64,000 nt of DNA, from positions 1-64,000 of the forward strand of contig NZ_JAJNDU010000001.1 in assembly GCF_021043365.1 (NCBI RefSeq). The letters are read 5' to 3'. Below are positions 9,767 to 18,055 of this stretch, piece after piece. Numbering within the stretch: the first letter of the stretch is position 1; every line of letters starts with the position of its first letter. The stretch comes from Sphingomonas sp. IC-11. Its GTDB lineage: Bacteria > Pseudomonadota > Alphaproteobacteria > Sphingomonadales > Sphingomonadaceae. Position numbers and translations under genes: made by a program. The notes under the pieces were generated by a model. That model ran no database searches. It was not told the origin of the DNA and saw only the letters and a list, made by a program, of their open reading frames with translations.

Positions 9767-10237
9767 ATGATCTTCAACCTTCAGGTGAATGGCACGCCTC
9801 GAGCGGTTGACGTGCCCGCGGACATGCCGCTGCTTTGGGTATTGCGCGACGTCGTCGGCCTCATGGGGACGAAATATGGCTGCGGCATCGCCCAGTGTGG
9901 GGCCTGTACGGTTCACCTGGATGGAAAGCCGGTGCGATCCTGCGTGTTGCCGGTTTCAGGTGTCGGCACTCGAGCCATTACCACCGTGGAAGGGGTCGGC
10001 GAAACGCCGCAGGGCAAGGCGGTGCAGGAGGCTTGGCTTGCCATTGAAGTGATTCAGTGTGGCTATTGCCAATCGGGTCAGATCATGTCGGCAGCGGCGC
10101 TGCTTGGCCGAAATCCGCGGCCGGATGATGCTGCCATTGACGCGGCCATGGCCGGCAACATCTGCCGCTGCGGCACCTATCCGCGCATCCGCGCAGCCAT
10201 CAAGCGAGCCGCCGGTCTGCCGACGGAGCACGTCTGA
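9767..10237 (+). CDS. Molybdenum hydroxylase small subunit, [2Fe-2S] protein (IorA-like)
   Basis: A 156-residue iron-sulfur subunit. The N-terminal plant-ferredoxin domain has [15 protein letters not shown] with a fourth Cys in VRSC; the C-terminal all-alpha domain has [12 protein letters not shown] and [12 protein letters not shown]. These eight cysteines bind the two [2Fe-2S] clusters that carry electrons from molybdopterin, as in isoquinoline 1-oxidoreductase alpha subunit and related aldehyde dehydrogenases. Its stop overlaps the start of the large subunit (TGATG), so the two are translationally coupled. No FAD subunit is present; electrons must go to the cytochrome encoded third in the operon. 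Confidence 0.95.
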   Translation: MIFNLQVNGTPRAVDVPADMPLLWVLRDVVGLMGTKYGCGIAQCGACTVHLDGKPVRSCVLPVSGVGTRAITTVEGVGETPQGKAVQEAWLAIEVIQCGYCQSGQIMSAAALLGRNPRPDDAAIDAAMAGNICRCGTYPRIRAAIKRAAGLPTEHV

Positions 10238-12570
10238 TGCCCGCCGCCCGCCGCGGCCCGGCGTATGGCCTGCTGGACGCGGGCGACCTGACCGACACAT
10301 CCCGCCGCCGTTTTCTCGTCAGCGGCGCGCTCATGATGGGCTTTGCCGTGACTGGCAAGGCATGGGCCCAGAACAAAGGGCGGGGCGAACAACCGACGTT
10401 GCGCGCGATCACGCCCGGCGGTCCGGAGCAGGGCGCCGCCTTTCAGGGGTTTGCCCCCGGTGGCTTCATCCGCATTCCGCGCGAGGGCAAGGTATCCTTC
10501 ATCATCCCCTCCGTCGAAATGGGGCAGGGGATCTACACCGGCGAAGCCATGATGATGGCGGAGGAGCTCGAGCTCGCGCTTGAGCAGATCGAGGTTGTGC
10601 ATGCCCCGGCCGATGAGAAACTGTACAGTCAGCCGATCCTGAAAAGCCAGGCGACGGGGGGCTCCACCTCCATCCGCGGCGCGTGGAAGCCGATGCGCCA
10701 GGCGGCGGCGGCGGCGCGGACCATGCTGATTGCTGCGGCTGCCGAACGGTGGCGCGTTGCACCCGACCAGTGTTTTGCCGATCAGGGCCGGGTTTATTGC
10801 CGCACGAACGGGCTCTCGCTTCCTTATGGCGCGCTCGTCGACGCGGCCCGCGGACGGCCGGTGCCGCAGGAGGTGCCGCTCAAAACTCCCGGGCAGTTCA
10901 AGCTGATCGGCCGGTCAAAGCAGCGAGTGGACACGCCGGCGAAGACCAATGGCACCGCCGTGTTCGGCATCGACGTGCAGGTGCCCGGCATGAAGGTCGC
11001 GGCACTGGCGATGTGCCCGGTTCAGGGTGGCCGCGTGAAAGCGGTCCAGGATCGCGGTGTGAAGCAAGTGCCCGGCGTGCTTGGCGTACTCAGGATCGAC
11101 GATGCCGTCGCAGTCGTGGCGGACCATTTCTGGGCCGCGCAGAAAGGGCTTCAGGCGCTCGACGTCGAATGGGATCTGGGCCCGCTTGCAACTCTCCAGT
11201 CCAATCACGTCCGCGACCGGCTGGTCGCTGCTGCCGAGAACGGGAAGCCGGTGCTCGGCCGATCGGTCGGGGATGCGGATGCAGCCCTTCGCGAGGCTCA
11301 TTCAACCGTGGATGCGCGCTACGATCTTCCGTTCCTTGCCCATGCGACAATGGAGCCGGTGAACGCCACCGTCCACGTTCGCCCCGATGGCTGCGATGTG
11401 TGGGTCGGAACGCAAGTGCCCGCCGCCGCTCAAACGCGCGTTGCCAAGGCAGTCGGCCTGCCGCCGGAGCGGGTGTTCGTTCACAATCAATATCTCGGCG
11501 GCGGCTTCGGGAGGCGGCTTGTTCCCGAACACATCGTGCAGGCCGCCCTGTTCGCCAAACAGGTGCCGTTCCCGCTCAAGGTGATTCAAACGCGCGAGCA
11601 GGACATCCGCCATGATCTGTTCCGTCCGGCCTATCACGATCGGCTGTCCATGGGTCTGGACGCAAAGGGCATGCCCGTCGTCTTTACCGATCGTGTGACT
11701 GGTGGCTCAGTGCTGGCGGACGGCAGCTTTCTTGAGGAGGGGCTACCGGAAGGTACGTTGGACAGTGACGCTGTCGAGGGAGTCGCGGAGACGCCTTATG
11801 CGATCCCGACCGTTCGCGTGGACTGGATTCACGAACGATCGCCGGTGAAAGTGAACTGGTGGCGCGGCGTTGGCCCAGCGGCCAATGTGCATGTTCTGGA
11901 AAGCTTTATCGACGAATGCGCCCATGCCGCGGGGCAGGATCCGGTGGTCTATCGGCTGAAGATGCTGCGCAACAATCCTCGTGGCCGAAATGTGCTGAAG
12001 ATGGCCGCCAGGGAGGCGAAATGGGGCTCTTCGTTGCCGCCACGGACTGCCCGGGGTGTCTCGCTGCACCAGAGTTTCGGCAGTTACGTCGCGCTGATCT
12101 GTGAAGCGCACGTCACCCCGGTCGGCGAAATCGAGTTGCGCCGCCTGACGGCGGTGGCCGATGTCGGGGTCGCGATCAACCCGAACAGCGTGATCGCCCA
12201 GATCGAAGGCGGCGTGATCTTCGGCCTGTCGGCGGCGCTGTACAATGAAATCACTTTCACCGACGGGCGTGTCGATCAGAGCAATTTCAACGATTACCGA
12301 CAGATGCGCATCAACGAGGTGCCGCCCTTCACCGTCAAGCTGATGGAGAGCGAGGCGGAACCCGGCGGCATCGGGGAGTCCGGCACGGTCTCCGCAGCGC
12401 CTGCACTGGGCAATGCGATCTTCGCCGCCACCGGCATCCGTCTGCGCAGCCTTCCCTTCCGACGCCAGGAACTGATGGAAAAGGGTGCCGAGAAAAACAT
12501 CATTGCCGGCACGGCAGCCGTCGCGGGTCTGTCGGCGATGTTGGCGGGTGACGCGGGAGAGCAGGCATGA
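10237..12570 (+). CDS. Molybdopterin-binding subunit, xanthine dehydrogenase family (IorB-like), Tat-exported
   Basis: A 777-residue catalytic subunit. A twin-arginine signal near residues 24-45 (SRRRFLVSGALMMGFAV followed by AWAQ) predicts folded export to the periplasm. GGGFGRR near residue 425 is the molybdopterin-cytosine-dinucleotide motif and GGIGESGTVSAAPALGNA near the C-terminus holds the catalytic Glu of the family. The architecture matches isoquinoline 1-oxidoreductase beta subunit and the membrane aldehyde dehydrogenases of acetic acid bacteria, which hydroxylate N-heterocycles or oxidise aldehydes. It overlaps both neighbours by a few bases. The substrate cannot be told from the sequence. 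Confidence 0.93.
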   Translation: MPAARRGPAYGLLDAGDLTDTSRRRFLVSGALMMGFAVTGKAWAQNKGRGEQPTLRAITPGGPEQGAAFQGFAPGGFIRIPREGKVSFIIPSVEMGQGIYTGEAMMMAEELELALEQIEVVHAPADEKLYSQPILKSQATGGSTSIRGAWKPMRQAAAAARTMLIAAAAERWRVAPDQCFADQGRVYCRTNGLSLPYGALVDAARGRPVPQEVPLKTPGQFKLIGRSKQRVDTPAKTNGTAVFGIDVQVPGMKVAALAMCPVQGGRVKAVQDRGVKQVPGVLGVLRIDDAVAVVADHFWAAQKGLQALDVEWDLGPLATLQSNHVRDRLVAAAENGKPVLGRSVGDADAALREAHSTVDARYDLPFLAHATMEPVNATVHVRPDGCDVWVGTQVPAAAQTRVAKAVGLPPERVFVHNQYLGGGFGRRLVPEHIVQAALFAKQVPFPLKVIQTREQDIRHDLFRPAYHDRLSMGLDAKGMPVVFTDRVTGGSVLADGSFLEEGLPEGTLDSDAVEGVAETPYAIPTVRVDWIHERSPVKVNWWRGVGPAANVHVLESFIDECAHAAGQDPVVYRLKMLRNNPRGRNVLKMAAREAKWGSSLPPRTARGVSLHQSFGSYVALICEAHVTPVGEIELRRLTAVADVGVAINPNSVIAQIEGGVIFGLSAALYNEITFTDGRVDQSNFNDYRQMRINEVPPFTVKLMESEAEPGGIGESGTVSAAPALGNAIFAATGIRLRSLPFRRQELMEKGAEKNIIAGTAAVAGLSAMLAGDAGEQA

Positions 12571-13874
12571 GGCGCTGGCTCCGTATCTCTCTGGGAATAT
12601 TGGGAATCCTGCTTGTCGGGGCCGCCCTTTTCTTCTTCCTCCCAGCCCGGCTCGACCCCGTTCAGGCTAGTGTTCGTCAGCCACGCGGCGCCGCGCTGAT
12701 CGAACGCGGCCGATATGTCGCGACCGCCTCGGACTGCGTTGCGTGTCACTCCGTGCCGGGCGGGCGCCCCTATGCCGGTGGGCTTGCGTTCAATTTGCCG
12801 TTCGGCACCATTTTCTCCTCGAACATCACGCCGGACCGGCAGCACGGTATCGGCACCTGGACAGATGCGGAGTTCGTGCGCGCCATGCGTCACGGCGTCG
12901 ATGACCAGGGGCGAGAGCTGTATCCGGCCTTCCCCTACACCGCTTATGCTAACCTTAGCACCGACGACATTCTGGCGCTCCGGGCATATCTCAACACATT
13001 GGAGCCTGTGGCGAAGCCGGTTCAGGCGAATGGTCTGCGCTTCCCGTTCAACCAGCGCTATCTGATGCGCGCCTGGAAGTTGCTCAATGCCCCGCAACAT
13101 CCTTGGCAACCCGATCCCCAGCGCTCGGCGGAGTGGAACCGCGGCGCCTATCTGGTGGAGGGTGCGGGTCATTGCGCCGAATGCCATACGCCGCGCAACT
13201 TCATCTATGGTCTGGTGCGGAGCCAGGCCTATGCCGGTGCCGTCACACAGGGGTGGAAGGCCTACAATATCACCTCCGACCCGGAGAGCGGGATTGGCAA
13301 CTGGAGCGTCGACGAACTGGCGCGATATCTTGGTACAGGACACGCGCCGGGACGCGGTGCTGCCAGTGGATCGATGGGGGAAGCCGTCAGTCTGAGCTTG
13401 AGCAAGCTCACACCTGCCGATTTGCGGGCGATGGCAGTCTATCTGCGGTCCCTCCCCCCCAAAAATACCGAAGCTGCCGCGCGAGTTGAGCGAAACTCGC
13501 CAGCGATGGCGGCTTCCACCCTGTACAGCCCCGGGCAAGCCGCCGCCCACGGCAACATGCCAGGGCTTCGGCTGTACGAAAGCGCATGTGCGAGTTGTCA
13601 TGGCTGGAACGGCGAGGGTGTACAAAGCCGGTATGCGTCGCTGCGAGGCGCTCAGACGGTCAACGATCCAGAGGCTACGAATCTGATCCAGGTCATTCTG
13701 CGGGGCACGTCGATCGAGACGCAATATGGCCATGCGACGATGCCGGCTTTTGGTGCCTCATTCAGCGACGCGGAGGTCGCCGCTCTCTCCAACTACGTCC
13801 TCCAGCACTTCGGGAACAAGCGCCCGTCGGTCACGCCCGAACGCGTGGCCCGAGCCCGCGCGGAAGGGCGCTGA
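12567..13874 (+). CDS. Triheme c-type cytochrome, dehydrogenase electron-transfer subunit
   Basis: A 435-residue membrane-anchored cytochrome with three heme-attachment motifs: CVACH near residue 57, CAECH near 201 and CASCH near 340. An N-terminal anchor (about residues 5-27) is followed by periplasmic domains. The layout equals subunit II of the quinohemoprotein alcohol dehydrogenase of acetic acid bacteria and the cytochrome of nicotinate-dehydrogenase-type enzymes, which pass electrons to ubiquinone. It overlaps the molybdopterin subunit by ATGA, so the three proteins almost certainly form one periplasm-facing complex. Confidence 0.94.
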   Translation: MRRWLRISLGILGILLVGAALFFFLPARLDPVQASVRQPRGAALIERGRYVATASDCVACHSVPGGRPYAGGLAFNLPFGTIFSSNITPDRQHGIGTWTDAEFVRAMRHGVDDQGRELYPAFPYTAYANLSTDDILALRAYLNTLEPVAKPVQANGLRFPFNQRYLMRAWKLLNAPQHPWQPDPQRSAEWNRGAYLVEGAGHCAECHTPRNFIYGLVRSQAYAGAVTQGWKAYNITSDPESGIGNWSVDELARYLGTGHAPGRGAASGSMGEAVSLSLSKLTPADLRAMAVYLRSLPPKNTEAAARVERNSPAMAASTLYSPGQAAAHGNMPGLRLYESACASCHGWNGEGVQSRYASLRGAQTVNDPEATNLIQVILRGTSIETQYGHATMPAFGASFSDAEVAALSNYVLQHFGNKRPSVTPERVARARAEGR

Positions 13875-14230
13875 ACGGCATTCAGGCAGCCCAAGGTGAT
13901 ACCCGTCAAGATCGTCGTTCGTTAGAATGACCGGCGAACTCTCGCGCGCACGCCTCCTGATCGCTCAAGTGCTATTGCGAGCCATTCACAACTTCGTTAG
14001 GTCCGTCGCGCGATGACACGGTGCGAAAGCGGAGTTCCGCTGCCGTCGGTGTCTCTGTCGGGTCGAAAAAGGACGAAGAACAGTCGTGAGCTTTCACCCC
14101 ATGTTGCTGCTGCTCCCCACGGCCGGTCCGATGAGCTGCCCCCGAGGAGTGAGCGGATACACATCCTTGCCTCCTCATTGGCAGCGGCTCCGTCAGCCCG
14201 CCACAGATGCAATGGCGCTTGCGTCCTTCG
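13875..14230. other. Intergenic region, no gene seen
   Basis: About 350 bases between the cytochrome and the next membrane protein. No supported coding frame, no clear hairpin terminator with a T-run, and no promoter I can assign. It may carry the promoter for the PepSY pair. Confidence 0.4.
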
Positions 14231-14812
14231 ATGGCTGCTGAAGCTCTTCTTGCCAGCGCAGCGGCCGCGTCCACGGCGGGGGTGGGTCTGCTCCGGTTCG
14301 CATGGTCACTGCCGAGGCGATCTCTCGTCCTGAACAGCCTCGGCTGGGCCGCGGTGTTTCTCGGCTGCGTCCTCGCTGGCGCGCATTCCGGGGCCTGGGG
14401 CATCTCCATCGCGACCATGTTGGGGATGGCGGCGGCATTAGTCCTGCTCGCCCATGCGGCTGTTGCTTCGCCGTCATCTGCCGGGCCGAAGGTGTCGAAC
14501 CGACGCGTCAGGATGCTTCCGGAAGGAAATGAGCCGCTCCATCTTCGCAGGCGCATCATCACCTTCCTGATCATTGCAATGGCGGCGCCGGTTGTTTCAA
14601 CCATCATCGCGGTGGGTTCACGTGTTCTTGCGATGCGCGTTGGAACGGGAGAGGCGAACGCGAACGTGATCGCGCTTGCAGTGATGCCTCTCGCCTGGAC
14701 GGCGCTCAGCCACGTTTTGCTGATGCAGGAAGAGCGTTCCACCCAGGTCAAAATGCTAATGATCTGGGCTGCTATCGGCAGCCTCGGCGTGATCCTGGAG
14801 CTTGTCGGATGA
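14231..14812 (+). CDS. Predicted small inner-membrane protein, partner of the PepSY protein
   Basis: A protein of about 193 residues with four or five hydrophobic segments (for example LVLNSLGWAAVFLGCVLAG and IITFLIIAMAAPVVSTIIAV) and a basic loop in the middle. No named family is recognised. The start is uncertain: ATG at 14207 and ATG at 14231 are both in frame and neither has a good ribosome site; I use the latter because the hydrophobic N-terminus begins there. Its stop overlaps the start of the PepSY gene (ATGA), which makes it a coupled partner. Confidence 0.65.
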   Translation: MAAEALLASAAAASTAGVGLLRFAWSLPRRSLVLNSLGWAAVFLGCVLAGAHSGAWGISIATMLGMAAALVLLAHAAVASPSSAGPKVSNRRVRMLPEGNEPLHLRRRIITFLIIAMAAPVVSTIIAVGSRVLAMRVGTGEANANVIALAVMPLAWTALSHVLLMQEERSTQVKMLMIWAAIGSLGVILELVG

Positions 14813-16155
14813 CCCTCGCGCCGGACAATGCAACAGTCAAACGCGCGCTTTCCGTGCATGCAGCCATCGGCCTCGTCGCTAGTGCGCTGCTGTATCTGGT
14901 GAGCTTATCGGGTGCCGTCGCCGTCTTCTATCAGGAGTGGCAGCGGATCGAACAGCCCGACGTCCCGGAGATGACGGCGATCGGCCCCGCGGCGGTACAG
15001 CGGGCTGTTGAGGCAGTTCTTGCAACTGAGAAGGGCAAGCCGCCCACCACTCATCTTTATGTGCACCTCCCCGTGGAGCCTCTGCCGCGCGCGACGATCA
15101 CGACCGACACCCAGGCGTTCCACGTCGACCCATCCGGCAAGATCGCGGGCCCGGAAGAAATCGCCTGGTCCGACTTTCTCGTCGAGCTTCATTATACGCT
15201 GAACCTGCCGGCTGTTCTCGGGATCACCATCGTCGGGGGGGTGGGCGTGATGATGCTCGCCTTGTCGCTGTCCGGCGTGGTGGCGCATCCTCGCATTTTC
15301 CGGGATGCCTTTCGGCTGAGGGCGCGCGACAAGGGTGGCATTGGGCTTGCGGATTGGCACAACCGGCTGAGCGTCTGGACCCTTCCTTTCACGGTCGCGA
15401 TCGCCTTCACCGGCGCCTTGATCGGCATGGCGTATGTCACGGCGTTCGGTCTGGCAGGGACGAGCTACCGGGGCGACATGGAGGCGGTCTACGCACCGAT
15501 CTTCGGCGCTGAAGGCCAGCCGGATAAGACTGCGGCGCCACCGCCCAATGTTGCGGCGGCAATGGAATATATGCGTGATCACCACCCGCAGGTAGAACTG
15601 ACCTACGTTACCTTGCACGATCCCGGTACGGCCGGGCAGCACGTCCAGGTGCTCGGGGAACACCGCAGGCGTCTGATTTTCGGAGAATATTACACCTTCG
15701 ACGCGCAAGGGCGCTTTCACCAACGTGCCGGCCTTGCCGATGGTGCGATTGGTCAGCAGGCTGCGGCTTCCAATTACCGGCTGCACTTCGGCAATTTCGG
15801 CGGTTTGCCAGTGAAGGTCGCTTATTTCCTCTTTGGTCTGGTGCTGACCGCCATCTGCGCGACGGGCACGTACATCTGGCTTGGCAAACGGGAGCGCCGA
15901 GGGGTGAACGAACCGCGCCTGCGGGCCGCCTGGGACGCAACAATATGGGGTACGCCGCTCATGCTGGGGGTCACGTTTCTGCTTCGGCAGGTGATCGGCA
16001 ATGATGCGCCGCTCGCGCTCATCTTCTGGTTGGGAATGGCGGCGCTTGTGACCGCTGGCTGCTTGATCACATCGCGCGATACTTTTGCGAAGGCGCTCCA
16101 ACTCGCACTGGCCGCAACCCTCGCCCTCATCCCGATCGTAATCTGGATGCGCTAG
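14809..16155 (+). CDS. PepSY-associated TM helix domain protein
   Basis: A 448-residue integral membrane protein. An N-terminal helix (AAIGLVASALLYLVSLSGAVAVFY) is followed by a periplasmic PepSY-like region, then further helices (ITIVGGVGVMMLALSLSGVVAHP, LPFTVAIAFTGALIGMAYV) and a C-terminal group of helices around residues 340-445. HNRLSVWTLPF is the conserved HxxxG/S-type segment of the family. Such proteins often sit beside TonB-dependent siderophore receptors and are thought to be periplasmic iron-siderophore reductases or transport aids. Here no receptor is adjacent, so the iron link is only family knowledge. Confidence 0.85.
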   Translation: MTLAPDNATVKRALSVHAAIGLVASALLYLVSLSGAVAVFYQEWQRIEQPDVPEMTAIGPAAVQRAVEAVLATEKGKPPTTHLYVHLPVEPLPRATITTDTQAFHVDPSGKIAGPEEIAWSDFLVELHYTLNLPAVLGITIVGGVGVMMLALSLSGVVAHPRIFRDAFRLRARDKGGIGLADWHNRLSVWTLPFTVAIAFTGALIGMAYVTAFGLAGTSYRGDMEAVYAPIFGAEGQPDKTAAPPPNVAAAMEYMRDHHPQVELTYVTLHDPGTAGQHVQVLGEHRRRLIFGEYYTFDAQGRFHQRAGLADGAIGQQAAASNYRLHFGNFGGLPVKVAYFLFGLVLTAICATGTYIWLGKRERRGVNEPRLRAAWDATIWGTPLMLGVTFLLRQVIGNDAPLALIFWLGMAALVTAGCLITSRDTFAKALQLALAATLALIPIVIWMR

Positions 16156-16203
16156 GTCTCAGGCTACGATCGTCGTTAACAAGTTGATAACCATGAATAT
16201 ACC

Positions 16204-16230
16204 GGAACGATAGTCGTGCTGATGGGCTTC
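16204..16230 (+). promoter_or_regulatory. Possible EcfG-type general-stress promoter
   Basis: GGAAC at 16204-16208 is the -35 core of alphaproteobacterial EcfG sigma factors. After an 18-base spacer comes CTTC at 16227, a partial match to the expected CGTT -10. It lies about 40 bases upstream of a stress-protein gene, which fits in context, but the -10 match is weak. Confidence 0.3.
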
Positions 16231-16270
16231 TATTCCAAGCATTGCGAACCTTTTCGCAAAAGGAGGGATG

Positions 16271-16795
16271 ATGAACGCCAATCTTGTGTCAGCCGTGTTT
16301 GACAGTCATGCAGAAGCGGAGCGTGCCGTCGCCGAGTTGCGTAGCAGCGGCATCTCCGACGATGCGATTTCCGTTATTGCTAGGCATGATGGTGACGGCA
16401 CCTCGGATGAGGGCAGCGGTGCGGGCAGCAAGGAGTTCATCGGCAAGGTCGCGGCAGGTGCCGGCATCGGCACGCTTCTAGGCATCGCCGCTCTCGCCAT
16501 TCCGGGTGTCGGCCCGCTCGCAGCCGCTGGTGCCATCGCGTCTTCAGCGGTCCCAGGCATGGCGATCACCGGTGCCGCCCTGGGCGGCGCGGCAGGCGGG
16601 CTCGAGAAAGTGATGACCGACCACGGCGTCAGCCATGAGGACGCGAGTTACTACGGTGGCCGGGTCAACGAAGGCGGCGTTTTCGTCTCGGTTGACACTG
16701 GTGCGGGTGGCTTGGCTGCAGATCAGGCTGCCGAGATCCTTTATCGTGCCGGCGGCCACAGCGCTGCGCGCCCCAGGGCAGCGGGCACCGTCTGA
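16271..16795 (+). CDS. General stress protein 17M-like protein with glycine-rich hydrophobic core
   Basis: A 174-residue protein. Residues 3-40 (VSAVFDSHAEAERAVAELRSSGI) match the YflT/general stress protein 17M fold. A glycine/alanine-rich hydrophobic block follows at about residues 60-115 (GKVAAGAGIGTLLGIAALAIPG), resembling glycine-zipper membrane segments, and the C-terminal part repeats a small alpha/beta unit (VFVSVDTGAGGLAADQAAEIL). AGGAGG lies one base before the ATG at 16268 and four before that at 16271, so the second is preferred. The exact role is unknown; relatives are stress-induced. Confidence 0.8.
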   Translation: MNANLVSAVFDSHAEAERAVAELRSSGISDDAISVIARHDGDGTSDEGSGAGSKEFIGKVAAGAGIGTLLGIAALAIPGVGPLAAAGAIASSAVPGMAITGAALGGAAGGLEKVMTDHGVSHEDASYYGGRVNEGGVFVSVDTGAGGLAADQAAEILYRAGGHSAARPRAAGTV

Positions 16796-16821
16796 TCGCC
16801 TTTAGCCAGGTCGAACAATGT

Positions 16822-17775
16822 TCAAAGGCGGGCCGGAACCCTATCCGGCCCGCCCGGCCTTACCTGGTCATAGCCGAACGCGGACACCAACGCGGCAAGT
16901 TGGCGATCGTTACCGCCCGTGCTGTTCTCGCCCCATAACGCCACCGCCTGCGTGCCGACGACGTATCGATACTCCTTCATCTCGCCAGCGCATCTCGTCT
17001 TGGTGCCAAGCCGGCGGCCCATCCACCAGAACCAAAGATCATCGCCTTGAGGGGCAAGCTGCATGAACATGTCAGCGCGCAGCACATCGGCGTGCAATGC
17101 GCCCGGTGGGTAGAGAACGCCTCCCGCACCCACCGCCAGCAGATCATCCGCTGGTTCGAAGGCCGAGCCATCGTTTAAGTTCAGCTCCCAGGCCAGGTAC
17201 GGCTTGAAGCCTTCTGTGTCGAAGCCAATCCGATGCGCACGTCGGCACACGATGGAGGGATCTACGGGACTGTAGCCGTCGACCAGCACTCCGAGCCAAT
17301 CCGGCGGGTAGATGATGTCGTCATCCGCAGTTGCGATGAAGGCATGGGGAAACGCTTCAAGGGCAGGCACCAATTTCTTGTAGGATCGAACGTCAGCGGA
17401 GAAGCGTATCTCCAGCCCCCTGTCGCGCAGCGCCCACACCGCGCGTGGGATGGCATCACGATCGCGCTCGGCTATCCACAAGATCGTCCGGTCGGCTTTA
17501 ACATCCTGCTCCAGCAGCGATCGCAACGTGTAGTGAAGCGAGCGAAAGCGCCGGGGATAGGAGGTCACCGACACGATCAGCTCGCTTGCCAATCCGTGTG
17601 GGCGACCGGGCGGCTGCCAGACCGGCAGATTGGCCCAGATCAGCTGCCGGACTTCGTCGATGCGCCGCCGAGCCGCTGGCCGCGCGCGCTGCAGCAGATC
17701 GAACAAAGGAAGCGATCGCTTCAAGTTGGCAGAGGTGTCGCTGATCGGCCTTGGGGCAATAGCCTGTTTGGTCAT
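16822..17775 (-). CDS. Glycosyltransferase (GT-A fold, GT2-like)
   Basis: A protein of about 317 residues. LIVSVTSYPRRFRSLHYTLRSLLEQ near residue 68 is the nucleotide-sugar-binding start of a GT-A domain, and ATADDDIIYPPDWL contains the DxD metal-binding motif. WFWWMGRR and the C-terminal part fit a small transferase of the LPS/EPS type. It has no membrane segment apart from amphipathic stretches. It is divergent from the gumD-like gene, sharing its 280-base upstream region, so it may add a sugar to the same polymer. ATG at 17775 or GTG at 17778 could be the start; neither has a strong ribosome site. Donor and acceptor are unknown. Confidence 0.75.
   Translation of the reverse strand: MTKQAIAPRPISDTSANLKRSLPLFDLLQRARPAARRRIDEVRQLIWANLPVWQPPGRPHGLASELIVSVTSYPRRFRSLHYTLRSLLEQDVKADRTILWIAERDRDAIPRAVWALRDRGLEIRFSADVRSYKKLVPALEAFPHAFIATADDDIIYPPDWLGVLVDGYSPVDPSIVCRRAHRIGFDTEGFKPYLAWELNLNDGSAFEPADDLLAVGAGGVLYPPGALHADVLRADMFMQLAPQGDDLWFWWMGRRLGTKTRCAGEMKEYRYVVGTQAVALWGENSTGGNDRQLAALVSAFGYDQVRPGGPDRVPARL
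16827..16854. terminator. Hairpin terminator between convergent genes
   Basis: A perfect 10-bp stem GGCGGGCCGG / CCGGCCCGCC encloses an 8-base loop. It lies 31 bases after the stress-protein stop and inside the last codons of the convergent glycosyltransferase. No T-run follows, so termination strength is uncertain. Confidence 0.55.
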
Positions 17776-17892
17776 CACTTGTCAGGATATGGTCCAGGCG
17801 AGAACCTTTCATCCCGTAATAGTTCCTAAGTATAGAAACATGGGTATGATCAGGAAGTATCCTTATTGCCCATCCTGGGTGCATCGTGTTGT

Positions 17893-17919
17893 TTAGATCG
17901 TACATCTAATGACTTAGAT
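17893..17919. promoter_or_regulatory. Candidate operator: three TTAGAT elements
   Basis: TTAGAT at 17893 and ATCTAA at 17904 form a perfect inverted repeat with a 5-base spacer, and a third TTAGAT lies at 17914. The elements are spaced 10-11 bases apart, one helical turn. They sit in an A+T-rich stretch between the divergent glycosyltransferase and gumD-like genes, where a promoter is expected. Confidence 0.45.
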
Positions 17920-18055
17920 GGAGGCGGTTGCGCGTTGACCCGGTGTAAGGGGGTGTCTTCGGAGAGGCCTCAATCCGTTGGTGAGCGATGCGCCGCCGAC
18001 GCACCGGTGCACTAGGCGCGCGGCGGCGCATCGTGGCCAGAAATGAGGCATGCCG

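Noticed and set aside
12294..13733. 479-codon open frame on the minus strand opposite the cytochrome
   Set aside because: It lies antisense to a gene with three CxxCH motifs. The translated protein is Arg/Gly-rich without any domain, as expected for a mirror frame in G+C-rich DNA.
14905..16101. 398-codon minus-strand frame opposite the PepSY gene
   Set aside because: Composition (many Arg, His, Asp) and lack of motifs show it to be a shadow; the plus strand has clear membrane helices.
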